This document shows positions 35,110 through 44,905 of a stretch of 64,000 nt of DNA, piece by piece (the first letter of the stretch is position 1; every line of letters begins with the position of its first letter). The position numbers and the translations under genes were made by a program. A model generated the notes under the pieces. The model made no database searches. It was not told the origin of the DNA and worked only from the letters and a program-made list of their open reading frames with translations. Source of the DNA: Parahoeflea alexandrii (GTDB lineage Bacteria > Pseudomonadota > Alphaproteobacteria > Rhizobiales > Rhizobiaceae); NCBI RefSeq assembly GCF_027214025.1, contig NZ_JAPWHB010000001.1, forward strand, positions 496,001-560,000. The letters are read 5' to 3'.

Positions 35110-36624
35110 TTAGAAATGCCCGCCCAGAAGCCGGTCGATAGGGGCGTAGTCGTCAGTCAGGATTGCGGGTGAACTGCGCGCCACCAGCCGGTCGGTGAAA
35201 CTCTGCGCCATGGCGGCAAAGCGCGTCGGATCCGGCGCCGCCGCGGTGACCACGGAGAATGGCGTCTGCCTGTCAGCCGCGACCAGGACGAACACCCTTT
35301 GCTCGCCTGGGCTCGGCAGGCTTTCCTCGGTCCAGATCTCGACGCTTGCAAACACCGACGCAAGAGTTGCCGTGATGGCGCTCAGCGCCTCTAGACGCTC
35401 GGGGAAATCGATGACATTCATCAGGAAGACACCATCGTCCGACAGCCGGGAGCGGACCAGCCGGAAGAACTCCTGGGTGATCAGATGAGGCGGGACAGCG
35501 ATATCGCCGAAGGCATCGCCGACAATCACATCAAAGCGGGCATCCGGCTGTTTCTGCAGGGCGACGCGGGCATCCTGATCAAGAATGGTCATGCCTTCGG
35601 GCTCAAGCCAGAACTCCTGCACCGCCGTCCGGGTCACTTCCGGATCGATCTCGGCCACGGTGATCGGCCCGGTGTCGCGGTCGGCCCAGGCGCGGGGAAC
35701 CGAATAGGTGCCGCCGCCGATGAAGAATGCGGAGAAAGGACCCGGCTCCAGCCTGCCCCTGGCGATCGCGTCGAACATGGCGGTAAATTCCGAGAACATG
35801 GTTCGCGGCAGATCCCGGGCCGAGGTGCCGTGTGACAGGTGATCGAGCACCAGCCGCCTGACCGGTGATTCCGGCTGCGCCGACACATCCAGTACCCGGA
35901 TGCAGAAATACTGGCTTTCCGTGGTGCAGCTCGACAGGCGGGTGAGAGAGACAGCTCCGAGCGCGATGACCAGGGCGTAGGCGACCAATGCCACCCCCGG
36001 ACGGTTGACCGGGCGGGAAAGCCAGAGCAGGAGCGCGGCGGCGAAGAGATAGATCGCGGTGACGATCGCAAGCGTGAGCGATGTCCCAAGCCAGGGAATG
36101 AAGACAAAGCCCGCCAGCAGCGTTCCGGCAATCGCGCCGACCGCGCCGGCGGCAAACATGGCGCCCAGCGACCGGCCAGACCGGGCGTCCTGCTGCATCA
36201 CCGCGATCTGCGCCAGAACAGGCGCCGGCACTCCGGCAAACAGGGAGGGAAGAAAAAACACGCCGGTTGTCAGGATGACGATGCCGAAGACCGGGTGCTC
36301 GACAGAAGCGAGCACCGGCCCGCCGATCAGCCGCAACAGCAGCAGAGCCCCGGCCGTGGAGAATGCGGCTGCCAGCATGACCCAGCCGGTCGTCGCCAGA
36401 GCCTGTCGCGCCGGGCGCTCGGCGATATGGCCGCCCCACCAGTGCCCGGCAGAAAACCCGGCCAGGACAACGGCGATGATCGACGTCCAGGTGTAGAGCG
36501 ACATGCCGACATAGGGAGCCAGCATCCGCCCGGCGACGATCTCGACGACGAGGCTGACGCCGGAGACTGCAGCCTGCAAGGCAACCAGCAGCCAGAGCGG
36601 CACGTGTGTCTGTGACATCCGCAT
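35110..36624 (-). CDS. Membrane-bound spermidine-synthase-like protein
   Basis: This protein of about 504 residues has an N-terminal region of seven or so membrane segments (to about residue 240). A C-terminal methyltransferase-fold domain like spermidine synthase follows: FFIGGGTYSVPRAW, TVAEIDPEV, DVIVGDAFGD. The middle loop contains two Cys (SCTTESQYFCIRV). Members of this fused family are widespread, but their reaction is poorly defined. Polyamine synthesis is not assured, because substrate-contact residues differ. Two in-frame ATGs (36624 and 36618) are equally plausible starts. It stands alone between convergent and divergent neighbours. Confidence 0.78.
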   Translation of the reverse strand: MRMSQTHVPLWLLVALQAAVSGVSLVVEIVAGRMLAPYVGMSLYTWTSIIAVVLAGFSAGHWWGGHIAERPARQALATTGWVMLAAAFSTAGALLLLRLIGGPVLASVEHPVFGIVILTTGVFFLPSLFAGVPAPVLAQIAVMQQDARSGRSLGAMFAAGAVGAIAGTLLAGFVFIPWLGTSLTLAIVTAIYLFAAALLLWLSRPVNRPGVALVAYALVIALGAVSLTRLSSCTTESQYFCIRVLDVSAQPESPVRRLVLDHLSHGTSARDLPRTMFSEFTAMFDAIARGRLEPGPFSAFFIGGGTYSVPRAWADRDTGPITVAEIDPEVTRTAVQEFWLEPEGMTILDQDARVALQKQPDARFDVIVGDAFGDIAVPPHLITQEFFRLVRSRLSDDGVFLMNVIDFPERLEALSAITATLASVFASVEIWTEESLPSPGEQRVFVLVAADRQTPFSVVTAAAPDPTRFAAMAQSFTDRLVARSSPAILTDDYAPIDRLLGGHF

Positions 36625-36889
36625 CCATCCTGCGTCCGGGTCAACAACAATACCGTCATCTTTATCGTGCCCTGACAGCAAGACAAGCCGTCAGTTGAAC
36701 GATACCCCCATTGACGGGCGGCAATGAACCTCCCGTTCTCATTGGCGTACAGATCGGGCGCTGCTGTTGCTTTGCGCTCCGGCCGCACAGGGATTGGCCT
36801 GCCGCGTAAGGGGCATTGGACAGCGCTCCGGGAATCGCCTCATCTCCCGGTACAGATTTCGCTGGCTTCAGGCGCACTGCGGCGGGAAG

Positions 36890-38833
36890 ATGGAGCATCA
36901 TGATGCGCACCAAGGTGCGGCATCCAGCATTCAAGGGATGGCAATTGACGTGACCGATTTTCTTCATGACCGTTTGAAGGTGGCGCTTCTGGCGATCGCG
37001 CTTGCCGGCCTGATTGTCGGCCTCGGGCTGAGCTTCGCCGGTTTCGCCAGCGCCGCAGATCTTGCCTGGTCCGCCGGCGTCGTTCCGGTGCTTGCGGGTC
37101 TTGTCCTCGAAATCGTCAGAAGCCTCCGAGCCGGCGAAGTCGGGCTCGACATCGTTGCCATGCTGTCGATGTCGGCCGCGCTGGCCTTTGGCGAGACACT
37201 GGCTGCGGCGGTGGTGGCGCTGATGTATTCGGGCGGCACATTGCTCGAGAGTTTCGCCGAGGGCCGCGCCCGCCGCGAGATGCAAAGCCTGTTGTCGCGG
37301 GTCCCGCGCACCGCGTCACGGCGCCTGGACGGCACGCTGGAAGAAGTGCCGCTGGACGCGATCGAACCGGGTGATCTGCTGCTCATCCGGCAAGGGGATG
37401 TGGCGCCCGTCGACGGCTTGGTTGCCAGCGACAGGGCGATGCTCGACCAATCGGCCCTGACCGGCGAATCGTTGCCGGTGCGGCTTGACCGCGGTGCCGA
37501 GGTGATGAGCGGATCAACCAATGCCGGAGAAGCCTTCGACTTGCGGGCGACCCATGAGGCGCGGGACAGCACCTATGCCGGCATCGTCAGGCTGGTCGAG
37601 ACGGCGCAGAAATCCAAGGCGCCGATGGCGCGGATGGCAGATCGCTATTCGCTGGTGTTCCTCGCCATCACCGTGGCGATTGCCTTTGCCGCCTGGTGGC
37701 TCACGGGGGATCCGATCCGGGCCGTCGCAGTCCTGGTTGTCGCAACACCTTGCCCGCTGATCCTGGCAGTCCCCGTGGCGCTGGTTGCGGGCCTTTCCCG
37801 GGCCACTCATTTCGGCGTGCTGATCAAGGGCGCGAAGCCGCTCGAGAAGCTAGCGCGGATCAGGACGCTGATCCTCGACAAGACCGGCACGCTGACCGAC
37901 GGCAGGCCGGTGATCGTGGCGATCGAAAGCTATGGCGACCTGTCCGAATCCGAGGTGCTTCACTTCGCTGCGGCGCTCGACCAGGGATCGAAACACCCGA
38001 TCGCACAGGCCCTTGTGACGGAAGCGCAGGCGCGCGGCGCCGCACTGCCATTCCCCGAGAATCTGGTCGAAACACCCGGCGAAGGCATTTCGGGAACCAT
38101 TGGCGGCAGGAAGGTCGCCGTTGGCGGATCGGGCTTCATCGCCGCGAAGCTCGGCCTGCCGCTGTCTCCGGTCAGGCGGGCGGAAACCGGCGAGGTCATG
38201 GTTGCGCTGGCGGTGGATGGCGAGTCGGCGGGCCACATCATCATGGCCGATACCCTGCGGGCGGGCACGGCCGAGATGCTGGCCGGACTGCGCAATCGCG
38301 GCATCGACCGCATCCTGCTCGCCACCGGTGACCGCCGCGCGGTGGCCGACGCCGTCACCGAAGGGCTCGGGCTTGATGCCGTACGCGCCGACCTGACCCC
38401 GGATCAGAAGGTTCTCCTGGTTCTCACCGAACGCAAGAACGGCCCGGTGATGATGGTTGGCGACGGCGTCAATGACGCACCGGCGCTGGCCGCCGCCGAT
38501 ATCGGCGTGGCGATGGGAGCCCGTGGGGCCGCGGCATCGGCGGAAGCGGCGGATGTGGTGCTGCTGGTCGACCATCTCGACCGGCTGCTGTCCGGGGTAG
38601 AGATCGCCCAACGAGCGCAGCGGATCGCGCTTCAGAGCGTCGCCGTCGGCATCAGCCTGTCGGTGGCCGGGATGATTGCGGCGGGCTTGGGATACCTGAC
38701 CCCGGTCGAGGGCGCGCTGCTGCAGGAAGTCATCGATGTCGCTGCAATCCTCAATGCGCTCAGGGCGCTGAGGATCAGGCCTACTGCCGCCGGCAACACC
38801 GCCCCGCCGCACGCGCCCGTACAGCCTGGCTGA
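36890..38833 (+). CDS. Heavy-metal-type P-type ATPase
   Basis: This protein of about 647 residues has the P-type core: phosphorylation motif DKTGTLTDG, the HP pair (KHPIAQAL), GDGVNDAPALAAADIGVAMG and LTGES. The membrane metal motif is TPCPL in VVATPCPLILAVPVAL, where most P1B pumps have CPC. There is no N-terminal heavy-metal-binding domain, only a short His-containing leader (MEHHDAHQG). It exports a transition metal or acts in metal homeostasis. The ion cannot be assigned. The 265 bases upstream hold no recognised regulator. Confidence 0.88.
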   Translation: MEHHDAHQGAASSIQGMAIDVTDFLHDRLKVALLAIALAGLIVGLGLSFAGFASAADLAWSAGVVPVLAGLVLEIVRSLRAGEVGLDIVAMLSMSAALAFGETLAAAVVALMYSGGTLLESFAEGRARREMQSLLSRVPRTASRRLDGTLEEVPLDAIEPGDLLLIRQGDVAPVDGLVASDRAMLDQSALTGESLPVRLDRGAEVMSGSTNAGEAFDLRATHEARDSTYAGIVRLVETAQKSKAPMARMADRYSLVFLAITVAIAFAAWWLTGDPIRAVAVLVVATPCPLILAVPVALVAGLSRATHFGVLIKGAKPLEKLARIRTLILDKTGTLTDGRPVIVAIESYGDLSESEVLHFAAALDQGSKHPIAQALVTEAQARGAALPFPENLVETPGEGISGTIGGRKVAVGGSGFIAAKLGLPLSPVRRAETGEVMVALAVDGESAGHIIMADTLRAGTAEMLAGLRNRGIDRILLATGDRRAVADAVTEGLGLDAVRADLTPDQKVLLVLTERKNGPVMMVGDGVNDAPALAAADIGVAMGARGAAASAEAADVVLLVDHLDRLLSGVEIAQRAQRIALQSVAVGISLSVAGMIAAGLGYLTPVEGALLQEVIDVAAILNALRALRIRPTAAGNTAPPHAPVQPG

Positions 38834-39022
38834 TCCCGGTTTGCGGTCTCCGCCGAAACCGGCAACCCCGAACACGACAGGCTTAACCCACCTGCCCCGG
38901 CGCGGGGCTCCCGGCCTCGCCGGCCGATCCCGGGCATTTCGGCAAGCACGCCACACACCTCCTCTTGCATCCTGACCTGCCAGTCGCCATTGTCTTTCAA
39001 GGAGTGGGAGTAAGCTCATCAC

Positions 39023-39787
39023 ATGACTTGGAAATTCAGTTTCATCGCCTCATCGGCGCCCGACGCGCAGGCGGCTGCGGCTCACCTCGCGGCGCTTTAC
39101 GGCAATACGCGCCAGCAGGATGCCGACGTGGTCGTGGCGCTGGGCGGCGACGGCTTCATGCTGCAAACCCTGCACGAGCAGATGAACAGCGGCCGCGCGG
39201 TCTACGGCATGAACCGCGGCTCGGTCGGTTTCCTGATGAACGACTATTCGGACGAAGACCTTCCGGGCCGGATCGACGCCGCGGTGGAAAACATCATCCG
39301 CCCGCTCGAAATGACCGCGAAGGACAAGCATGGCGCAACCCACAGGGCGCTTGCCATCAACGAAGTCTCGCTGCTCAGGCAAAGCTACCAGGCGGCCAAG
39401 CTGCAATTGTCGATCGACGGCCAGGTGCGGATGGAGGAACTCATCTGCGATGGCCTGATGGTGGCGACACCTGCCGGATCGACGGCCTACAACCTCTCGG
39501 CCCACGGCCCGATCCTGCCGCTCGATGCGCAGTTGCTGGCACTGACGCCTGTGAGCCCGTTCAGGCCACGCCGCTGGCGCGGCGCGCTGCTGCCCAACAA
39601 GGTGACGGTCACCATCGACGTGCTGGAATGCGACAAGCGTCCGGTCAACGCGGTGGCCGATCATGTCGAAGTCAAATCGGTGACCCAGGTACAGGTGGCC
39701 GAATCCAAGGAATCGACCACGCGGATTCTGACCGATTCCAGCCATTCATGGAATGACCGCATATTGGCCGAACAATTCCTCTACTGA
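39023..39787 (+). CDS. nadK: NAD kinase
   Basis: This 254-residue protein has the GGDGFMLQTLH ATP/NAD motif, YGMNRGSVGFLMN, NEVSLLR and TPAGSTAYNLSAHGPILPL. It phosphorylates NAD to NADP in the cytoplasm. The length is standard for alphaproteobacteria. It is followed 24 bases later by a small secreted-protein gene. Confidence 0.96.
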   Translation: MTWKFSFIASSAPDAQAAAAHLAALYGNTRQQDADVVVALGGDGFMLQTLHEQMNSGRAVYGMNRGSVGFLMNDYSDEDLPGRIDAAVENIIRPLEMTAKDKHGATHRALAINEVSLLRQSYQAAKLQLSIDGQVRMEELICDGLMVATPAGSTAYNLSAHGPILPLDAQLLALTPVSPFRPRRWRGALLPNKVTVTIDVLECDKRPVNAVADHVEVKSVTQVQVAESKESTTRILTDSSHSWNDRILAEQFLY

Positions 39788-39811
39788 GTTTATTCGAACG
39801 GAGGTTTCGTG

Positions 39812-40285
39812 ATGATCCGTAGACTATCGAAAGTGGCTCTGGTGCTTGCCTGTCTCGCGCCGGCACTGCCCGCCTCGGGATTTGCCCAGGAGGCCGCGGA
39901 ACTGGCCGGCGGCCTGTCGCCGCGCATCCTGTTCGTCACCAGCGGCGGCTATTGGGAAAAGGCCGAGGAAGGTGCGCAGCAGCGCGGCTACTATCGGCTG
40001 ATCGCCATTCGCGGCGAAGACAACCGCTCGCTCCTCGAGCTCCAGCACATCGCGCTGACGCCCGATGGACCGCAGCTCCTGACGAGCGCGGGCATCGAGG
40101 AAATCAACAGTCTCGGCGCTTACATCACCGATATCCGGCCCGAGGATTCAACCGGAGCGGCAACGCAGCAAGGTTTCGGCGCCTATGTCTATCTCAAGAC
40201 GGACCCGAAAGTGGTCGAGCCGGAGACCTGGGTTGTCTACATCGACGATGTCGGCGACATCCAGGTGGAACGATCGAGCAACTGA
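39812..40285 (+). CDS. Hypothetical secreted protein
   Basis: This 157-residue protein has a clear Sec signal (MIRRLSKVALVLACLAPALPASGFA), followed by a compact domain (ILFVTSGGYWEKAEEG, RGYYRLIAIR, FGAYVYLKTDP). I do not recognise the family. GGAGG precedes the ATG at 39812. It probably shares a transcript with nadK, whose stop is 24 bases upstream. No enzymatic motif is visible; a periplasmic role is inferred from the signal alone. Confidence 0.75.
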   Translation: MIRRLSKVALVLACLAPALPASGFAQEAAELAGGLSPRILFVTSGGYWEKAEEGAQQRGYYRLIAIRGEDNRSLLELQHIALTPDGPQLLTSAGIEEINSLGAYITDIRPEDSTGAATQQGFGAYVYLKTDPKVVEPETWVVYIDDVGDIQVERSSN

Positions 40286-40334
40286 GAAGACTTTTTTCTG
40301 TCGCGACTGCGCCGGAAGCACTGACGAAAGCAAA

Positions 40335-40356
40335 ACGGGGGCCATCAGGCCCCCGT
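40335..40356 (-). terminator. Rho-independent terminator, minus strand
   Basis: A nine-base-pair GC-rich stem (ACGGGGGCC with GGCCCCCGT) closes a four-base loop. On the minus strand it is followed by TTTTGCTTT, so it ends the DUF1344 transcript. It sits between two convergent genes and could weakly stop the plus-strand transcript too. Confidence 0.75.
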
Positions 40357-40379
40357 CCTGTCGGACATGACGGCTGAAG

Positions 40380-40640
40380 CTATCGGATAAGCTTCACAGT
40401 GTCCGCCATATGCTTGGAATTCTGCATATGCCAGCCGAGTTCGACCTTGCCACCGGCCTTGAGCCCGGGGTCCTTGAAACCCTTGGGCAACGAATAGGCA
40501 GTCCCGTCACTGAGGGTCAGCACGTTCTGTTTGGCGTCGAAGGTCTTGATGGTCCCGGTCGACATGGTGCCGGCGGCAAACGCGCCCACCGACGAGGCCA
40601 GGATGGTTGCGGCAGTCAGGGATGCAAGAATAACACGCAT
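40380..40640 (-). CDS. DUF1344 small secreted protein
   Basis: This 86-residue protein has a signal peptide (MRVILASLTAATILASSVGAFA), then GTIKTFDAKQNVLTLSDGTAYSLPKGF and the GGKVELGWH segment typical of DUF1344. The family is mostly rhizobial, periplasmic and uncharacterised. GGAG lies eight bases before the chosen ATG; a GTG three codons earlier is possible. A terminator follows at 40335. Confidence 0.88.
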   Translation of the reverse strand: MRVILASLTAATILASSVGAFAAGTMSTGTIKTFDAKQNVLTLSDGTAYSLPKGFKDPGLKAGGKVELGWHMQNSKHMADTVKLIR

Positions 40641-40902
40641 AGTTGTCACTCCATCTTGAAGTCCGGCAAGGCCGAAAGTTCCTAAGATGTCATGGACCTT
40701 GCCGGGTTGAACGAAACCGTCTGGTCGAGTCGCGTCGTGAAGAAAGCTATCTCTATCTCCACCGGCTCGATCCGGCTTCGGAAGGCAAACTAACGCCGTT
40801 TCATCCGCCGGTTCAATTTACAAAAATTTAAACTTTTCAGATACCTGGCCGCCACATTCAGCCGCGGACCGACACGATTTTGCCACAGTGTTGACGGTGC
40901 GA

Positions 40903-42031
40903 TCAATCGATGTCGGCGACGTCTTCCCCACCGCCATAGACGCGCTGGGCGAGGGCTGCTTCCATGAATTCGTCGAGGTCGCCGTCGAGCACGCCCTGCG
41001 GGTTGGTGCTTTCGGTGCCGGTGCGCAGATCCTTGACCAGCTGGTAGGGCTGAAGCACGTAGGAGCGGATCTGGTGGCCCCAGCCGATCTCGGTCTTGGA
41101 CGCAGCCTCCTCGTTGGCCGCTTCCTCGCGTTTCTTCAGTTCCGCTTCGTAGATGCGGGCACGCAGCATGTCCCAGGCCTTGGCGCGGTTCTTGTGCTGC
41201 GAGCGCTCCTGCTGGCACTGGACGACGATGCCGGTCGGATTGTGGGTGATGCGGACCGCGGAATCGGTGGTGTTGACGTGCTGGCCGCCGGCGCCGGAAG
41301 CGCGATAGGTGTCGATGCGGCAGTCGCTCTCGTTGATGTCGACATCGATCGTGTCGTCGATCACCGGGTAGGTCCAGATGCTCGAGAACGAGGTGTGACG
41401 GCGGGCCTGGCTGTCATAGGGCGAAATCCGCACCAGGCGATGCACGCCCGATTCGGTCTTGAGCCAGCCATAGGCATTGTGGCCCTTGACCAGCAGCGTC
41501 GCCGACTTGATGCCGGCTTCTTCGCCGTCATGGATTTCCATGAGCTCCACCTTCATGCCGTGCTGTTCGGCCCAGCGGGTGTACATGCGCAGAAGCATGT
41601 TGGCCCAGTCCTGGCTTTCGGTGCCGCCGGCGCCGGAGTGGACTTCGAGATAGGTGTCGTTGGCATCGGCCTCGCCCGACAGCAGCGATTCGATCTGCTG
41701 GCGGGTGACTTCGGTGCGAAGCTCCTTGAGTGCGGCCTCGGCCTCGGAGACGATGCTGGCATCGCCCTCCTCCTCGCCCATCTCGATGAGCTCGAGATTG
41801 TCGGAGAGCTGGGTTTCGAGGCGCTTCAGCCCGTTGATGGAATCATCGAGATTCTGGCGCTCGCGCATCAGCTTCTGGGCTTCCTGCGCGTCATTCCAGA
41901 TCGATGGATCCTCAGCCTTGGCGTTCAGCCATTCCAGGCGTTTCTGGGCAGGTTCCCAGTCAAAGATGCCTCCTCAGCAGGCTTATGGCCTGCTTGATTT
42001 CGTCGACAACGACCTGGGTTTCTGCGCGCAT
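40903..42031 (-). CDS. prfB: Peptide chain release factor 2, with programmed +1 frameshift
   Basis: RF2 reads UGA and UAA stops and releases the finished protein. The gene starts at the ATG complementary to 42029-42031 and runs 23 codons to an in-frame TGA (41960-41962). It continues in the +1 frame from GAC for about 352 codons, giving 375 residues, the normal length. The slip site is the classical CTT TGA C preceded by AGGAGG. The GGQ motif is intact ([12 protein letters not shown]). The stop-reading tripeptide is SPY (RISPYDS) in place of the E. coli SPF, which I believe is usual in this class. It follows the PBP1A gene on the same strand. Confidence 0.96.
41959..41974 (-). promoter_or_regulatory. 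RF2 programmed frameshift element
   Basis: On the minus strand AGGAGG (41974-41969), then CAT, then CTT TGA C (41965-41959). The internal Shine-Dalgarno-like sequence pushes the ribosome forward one base when RF2 is scarce, so RF2 controls its own synthesis. The spacing (three bases between the SD-like sequence and CTT) is the same as in the well-studied enterobacterial site. Confidence 0.95.
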
Positions 42032-42139
42032 TGTTCTTTGGTTCCATGCTGATGTGTGGCAAGCATCCTTGCCGAAGCGGGCGGACCATAAGGTCCGCTC
42101 CGCGCGATGTAAAGGCGTCGAGGGCGCCGAATTTCTTGG

Positions 42140-44590
42140 TCAGTAGAGCCCGCCGACACCGTTGACCACGGCCTGGTTGGCCTGCGGCGATATTGTGGTG
42201 ATGGCGTCGCCGGTGGCGAATTCCTCAAGTCCGATGACCGAGTAGACATCAGACGGTCCGGTGCCGGGCTTGAAGGCTTCCATGATCACATCGCCCTCGC
42301 CTTCAAACGCCTGCATGCCGGTCTTGCGGTTGATGGCGATCAGCTTCATGCCCTGCGGAACACGGAAATCGGCCGGCCTGGTGCCTTCGAGCGCACCTTG
42401 CATGAATTCGTTGAACACAGGCGCCGCCAGCGCACCGCCGGTCGAGCCACGGCCCATCGGAGTCGGATTGTCGAAACCGATGAACACACCGGCCACCAGG
42501 TCAGCGGTGTAGCCCATGAACCAGGCGTCCTTTTCCTCGTTGGTGGTGCCGGTCTTGCCAGCGGTCGGACGGTCGAGCTTGACCTTGCCGGCTGCGGTGC
42601 CGCGGGTCACCACACCTTCCATCATCGAGGTGATCTGGTAGGCCGTCATCGGGTCGAGCACCTGCTCGCGGGTGTCGACCACTTCGGGCTCTTCCTGCTG
42701 GATCCACGCGGTGGCGATGCAGGCATCGCAGGTGCGCTCCTCGTGCTTGAAAATGGTCTTGCCGTAGCGGTCCTGGATGCGGTCAATGAGTGACGGCTTG
42801 ATCTGCTTGCCGCCGTTGGCGAGCACGGAATAGGCCGAAACCATCCGCATCACGGTGGTTTCGCCCGAGCCCAGCGACATGGCAAGCACGGGCAGCATGT
42901 CGTCATAGACACCGAACCGCTCGGCATATTCGGCGACCAGATTCATGCCCATGTCCTTGGCGAGACGGACAGTCATCAGGTTACGCGAACGCTCGATGCC
43001 GAGCCTGAGCGTCGACGGACCGGCGGAGCCGCCGCCATAATTCTTCGGCTTCCAGAGTTCGCCCCCGGAGACAATCTCGATGGGCGCATCGAGCACCACG
43101 GAAGCCGGCGTGTAGCCATTGTCGAGTGCTGCGGCGTAGACGAAGGGCTTGAAGGCCGAACCCGGCTGACGCTGCGCCTGGGTCGCGCGGTTGAACTCCG
43201 ACTGGGCGAAGGAGAAACCGCCGACCATGGCCAGCACGCGGCCGGTATGGGGATCCATGGCGACGAGCGCGCCCTGGATTTTTGGCGGCTGCCTGAGGCG
43301 AAGGCGCTGCGCGCCATCCTGCTCATACGGTTCCACGTAAACAACGTCGCCCGGATTCAACACCTCGGCAGCGGATTTGACGTTACGGCTCTTCTCGCCG
43401 TCGAAATTGAGCCTGAAAGCCCATTTCATGTCATCCGCCAGGATCGTGCCGATGAGCCGCTCGGCCCCGGCCTTGCCGGACACTTCCCGACCCGGACGAA
43501 GGCCGACGTCGACCTTGTCATCGGAGGCCGACAGGACGACGGCGAGTTCCCACTCGGGCATGTCACGCAAAGGTTCCACGTCGCTCAACGGCACACCCCA
43601 GTCTCCCGATACGTCGATGCGGGTGACGGGACCGCGGAAACCGCGGCGTTCGTCATAGCTCATCAGCCCCTTCTGCAGCGCCTTGCGGGCAATCGCCTGA
43701 AGTCTCGGATCGAGCGTGGTGCGGACCGATAAACCGCCCTCATAGAGCGCGTCATCGCCATAACGGCCGATCAGCTCGCGGCGGACCTCCTCGGCGAAGT
43801 ACTCCGATGCGAACAGGTAGGAACCGGTCCTGCGCGGCGTCACGCCCAGCGGCTGAGCCTTGGCGTCGGCACCATCGGTGGCGCGGACATAGCCGTTCTC
43901 GACCATCCGGTCGATCACCCAGTTGCGGCGTTCGATCGCGCGCTCGGGATGACGGAACGGATGGTAGTTGGCCGGCGCCTTGGGAAGCGCCGCGAGATAG
44001 GCGGTTTCCGCAACGGTCAGCTCGTTGACGGACTTGTTGAAATAGGTCAGCGCCGCCCCGGCGATGCCATAGGCGTTCATGCCGAAGAAGATCTCGTTGA
44101 GGTAGAGTTCGAGGATCCGGTCTTTCGAATAGGCCTGCTCGATTCGGAACGAGAGAATCGCCTCCTTGATCTTGCGCTCGTAGGTCTGGTCGGCGGTGAG
44201 CAGGAAGTTCTTGGCGACCTGCTGCGTGATCGTCGAAGCGCCCTGACGCGCGCCGGTCCGGATGTTGTTGATGACAGCACGCGCCAAGCCAACCGGATCA
44301 ACACCGGGGTGCGTGTAGAAGTTCTTGTCTTCGGCCGACAGAAACGCCGCCTTCACCCGGTCCGGAATAGCCTGGATCGGCAGGAACAACCGCCGCTCGC
44401 GCGCGTATTCCGCCATCAACTCACCAGAGGCGGCGTGGACGCGCGTGGTCACCGGCGGCTCGTAGCTGTTGAGCACTTCGTAGTCCGGCAGATCCTTGGA
44501 CACATCGCCGATGTACCAGGCAACGCCGGCTGCGACGATCAGGAACAGCACGGTCCCAATCCCGAAGAAATATCCAATCAGTCGTATCAT
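42140..44590 (-). CDS. mrcA: Penicillin-binding protein 1A
   Basis: This 816-residue bifunctional cell-wall synthase has an N-terminal membrane anchor (residues about 5-28). The glycosyltransferase domain has the catalytic Glu in LSAEDKNFYTHPG and RQGASTITQQVAKN. The transpeptidase domain has the SxxK motif (GSAFKP), SLGSGE and KTGTTNEE. It builds peptidoglycan strands and cross-links them at the inner membrane. The start at 44590 places the anchor at the N-terminus. It lies between the amidase gene and prfB, an arrangement common in rhizobia. Confidence 0.95.
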   Translation of the reverse strand: MIRLIGYFFGIGTVLFLIVAAGVAWYIGDVSKDLPDYEVLNSYEPPVTTRVHAASGELMAEYARERRLFLPIQAIPDRVKAAFLSAEDKNFYTHPGVDPVGLARAVINNIRTGARQGASTITQQVAKNFLLTADQTYERKIKEAILSFRIEQAYSKDRILELYLNEIFFGMNAYGIAGAALTYFNKSVNELTVAETAYLAALPKAPANYHPFRHPERAIERRNWVIDRMVENGYVRATDGADAKAQPLGVTPRRTGSYLFASEYFAEEVRRELIGRYGDDALYEGGLSVRTTLDPRLQAIARKALQKGLMSYDERRGFRGPVTRIDVSGDWGVPLSDVEPLRDMPEWELAVVLSASDDKVDVGLRPGREVSGKAGAERLIGTILADDMKWAFRLNFDGEKSRNVKSAAEVLNPGDVVYVEPYEQDGAQRLRLRQPPKIQGALVAMDPHTGRVLAMVGGFSFAQSEFNRATQAQRQPGSAFKPFVYAAALDNGYTPASVVLDAPIEIVSGGELWKPKNYGGGSAGPSTLRLGIERSRNLMTVRLAKDMGMNLVAEYAERFGVYDDMLPVLAMSLGSGETTVMRMVSAYSVLANGGKQIKPSLIDRIQDRYGKTIFKHEERTCDACIATAWIQQEEPEVVDTREQVLDPMTAYQITSMMEGVVTRGTAAGKVKLDRPTAGKTGTTNEEKDAWFMGYTADLVAGVFIGFDNPTPMGRGSTGGALAAPVFNEFMQGALEGTRPADFRVPQGMKLIAINRKTGMQAFEGEGDVIMEAFKPGTGPSDVYSVIGLEEFATGDAITTISPQANQAVVNGVGGLY

Positions 44591-44905
44591 CAGCCAGCTA
44601 CCGTTTGCTTTCCTGTCGACCTGCCTGACCAACGCCAGGGCAAGAGCCCACCATGTCGTCTGTCCGGTTAGCCCGGACAATGTGAATAAAATAGGGCGCT
44701 ACCGCATTTGCCGCATCACGGGTGATGAACAAAAAGTGCCGGAACGTCTTGAGCCTCGACTTGAGCACCGCCCTAAACCCGTACAGGTTCGAAGACCTGC
44801 ACCTTGCAACGGAAGCCGGCAAGGCCAGGGTCTTGCGCCACCGCGCGGCACCCGAGCCTTCACACCGCTTGTCCCGTCCAGATTCGATCATTGCTTTATC
44901 GGCCA
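44591..44905. other. Intergenic region upstream of PBP1A
   Basis: These 315 bases separate the amidase stop from the PBP1A start on the same strand. They may carry a promoter; an AT-rich TATTTTATT lies around 44685-44695 on the minus strand. I see no gene, repeat or recognisable RNA here. Confidence 0.4.
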
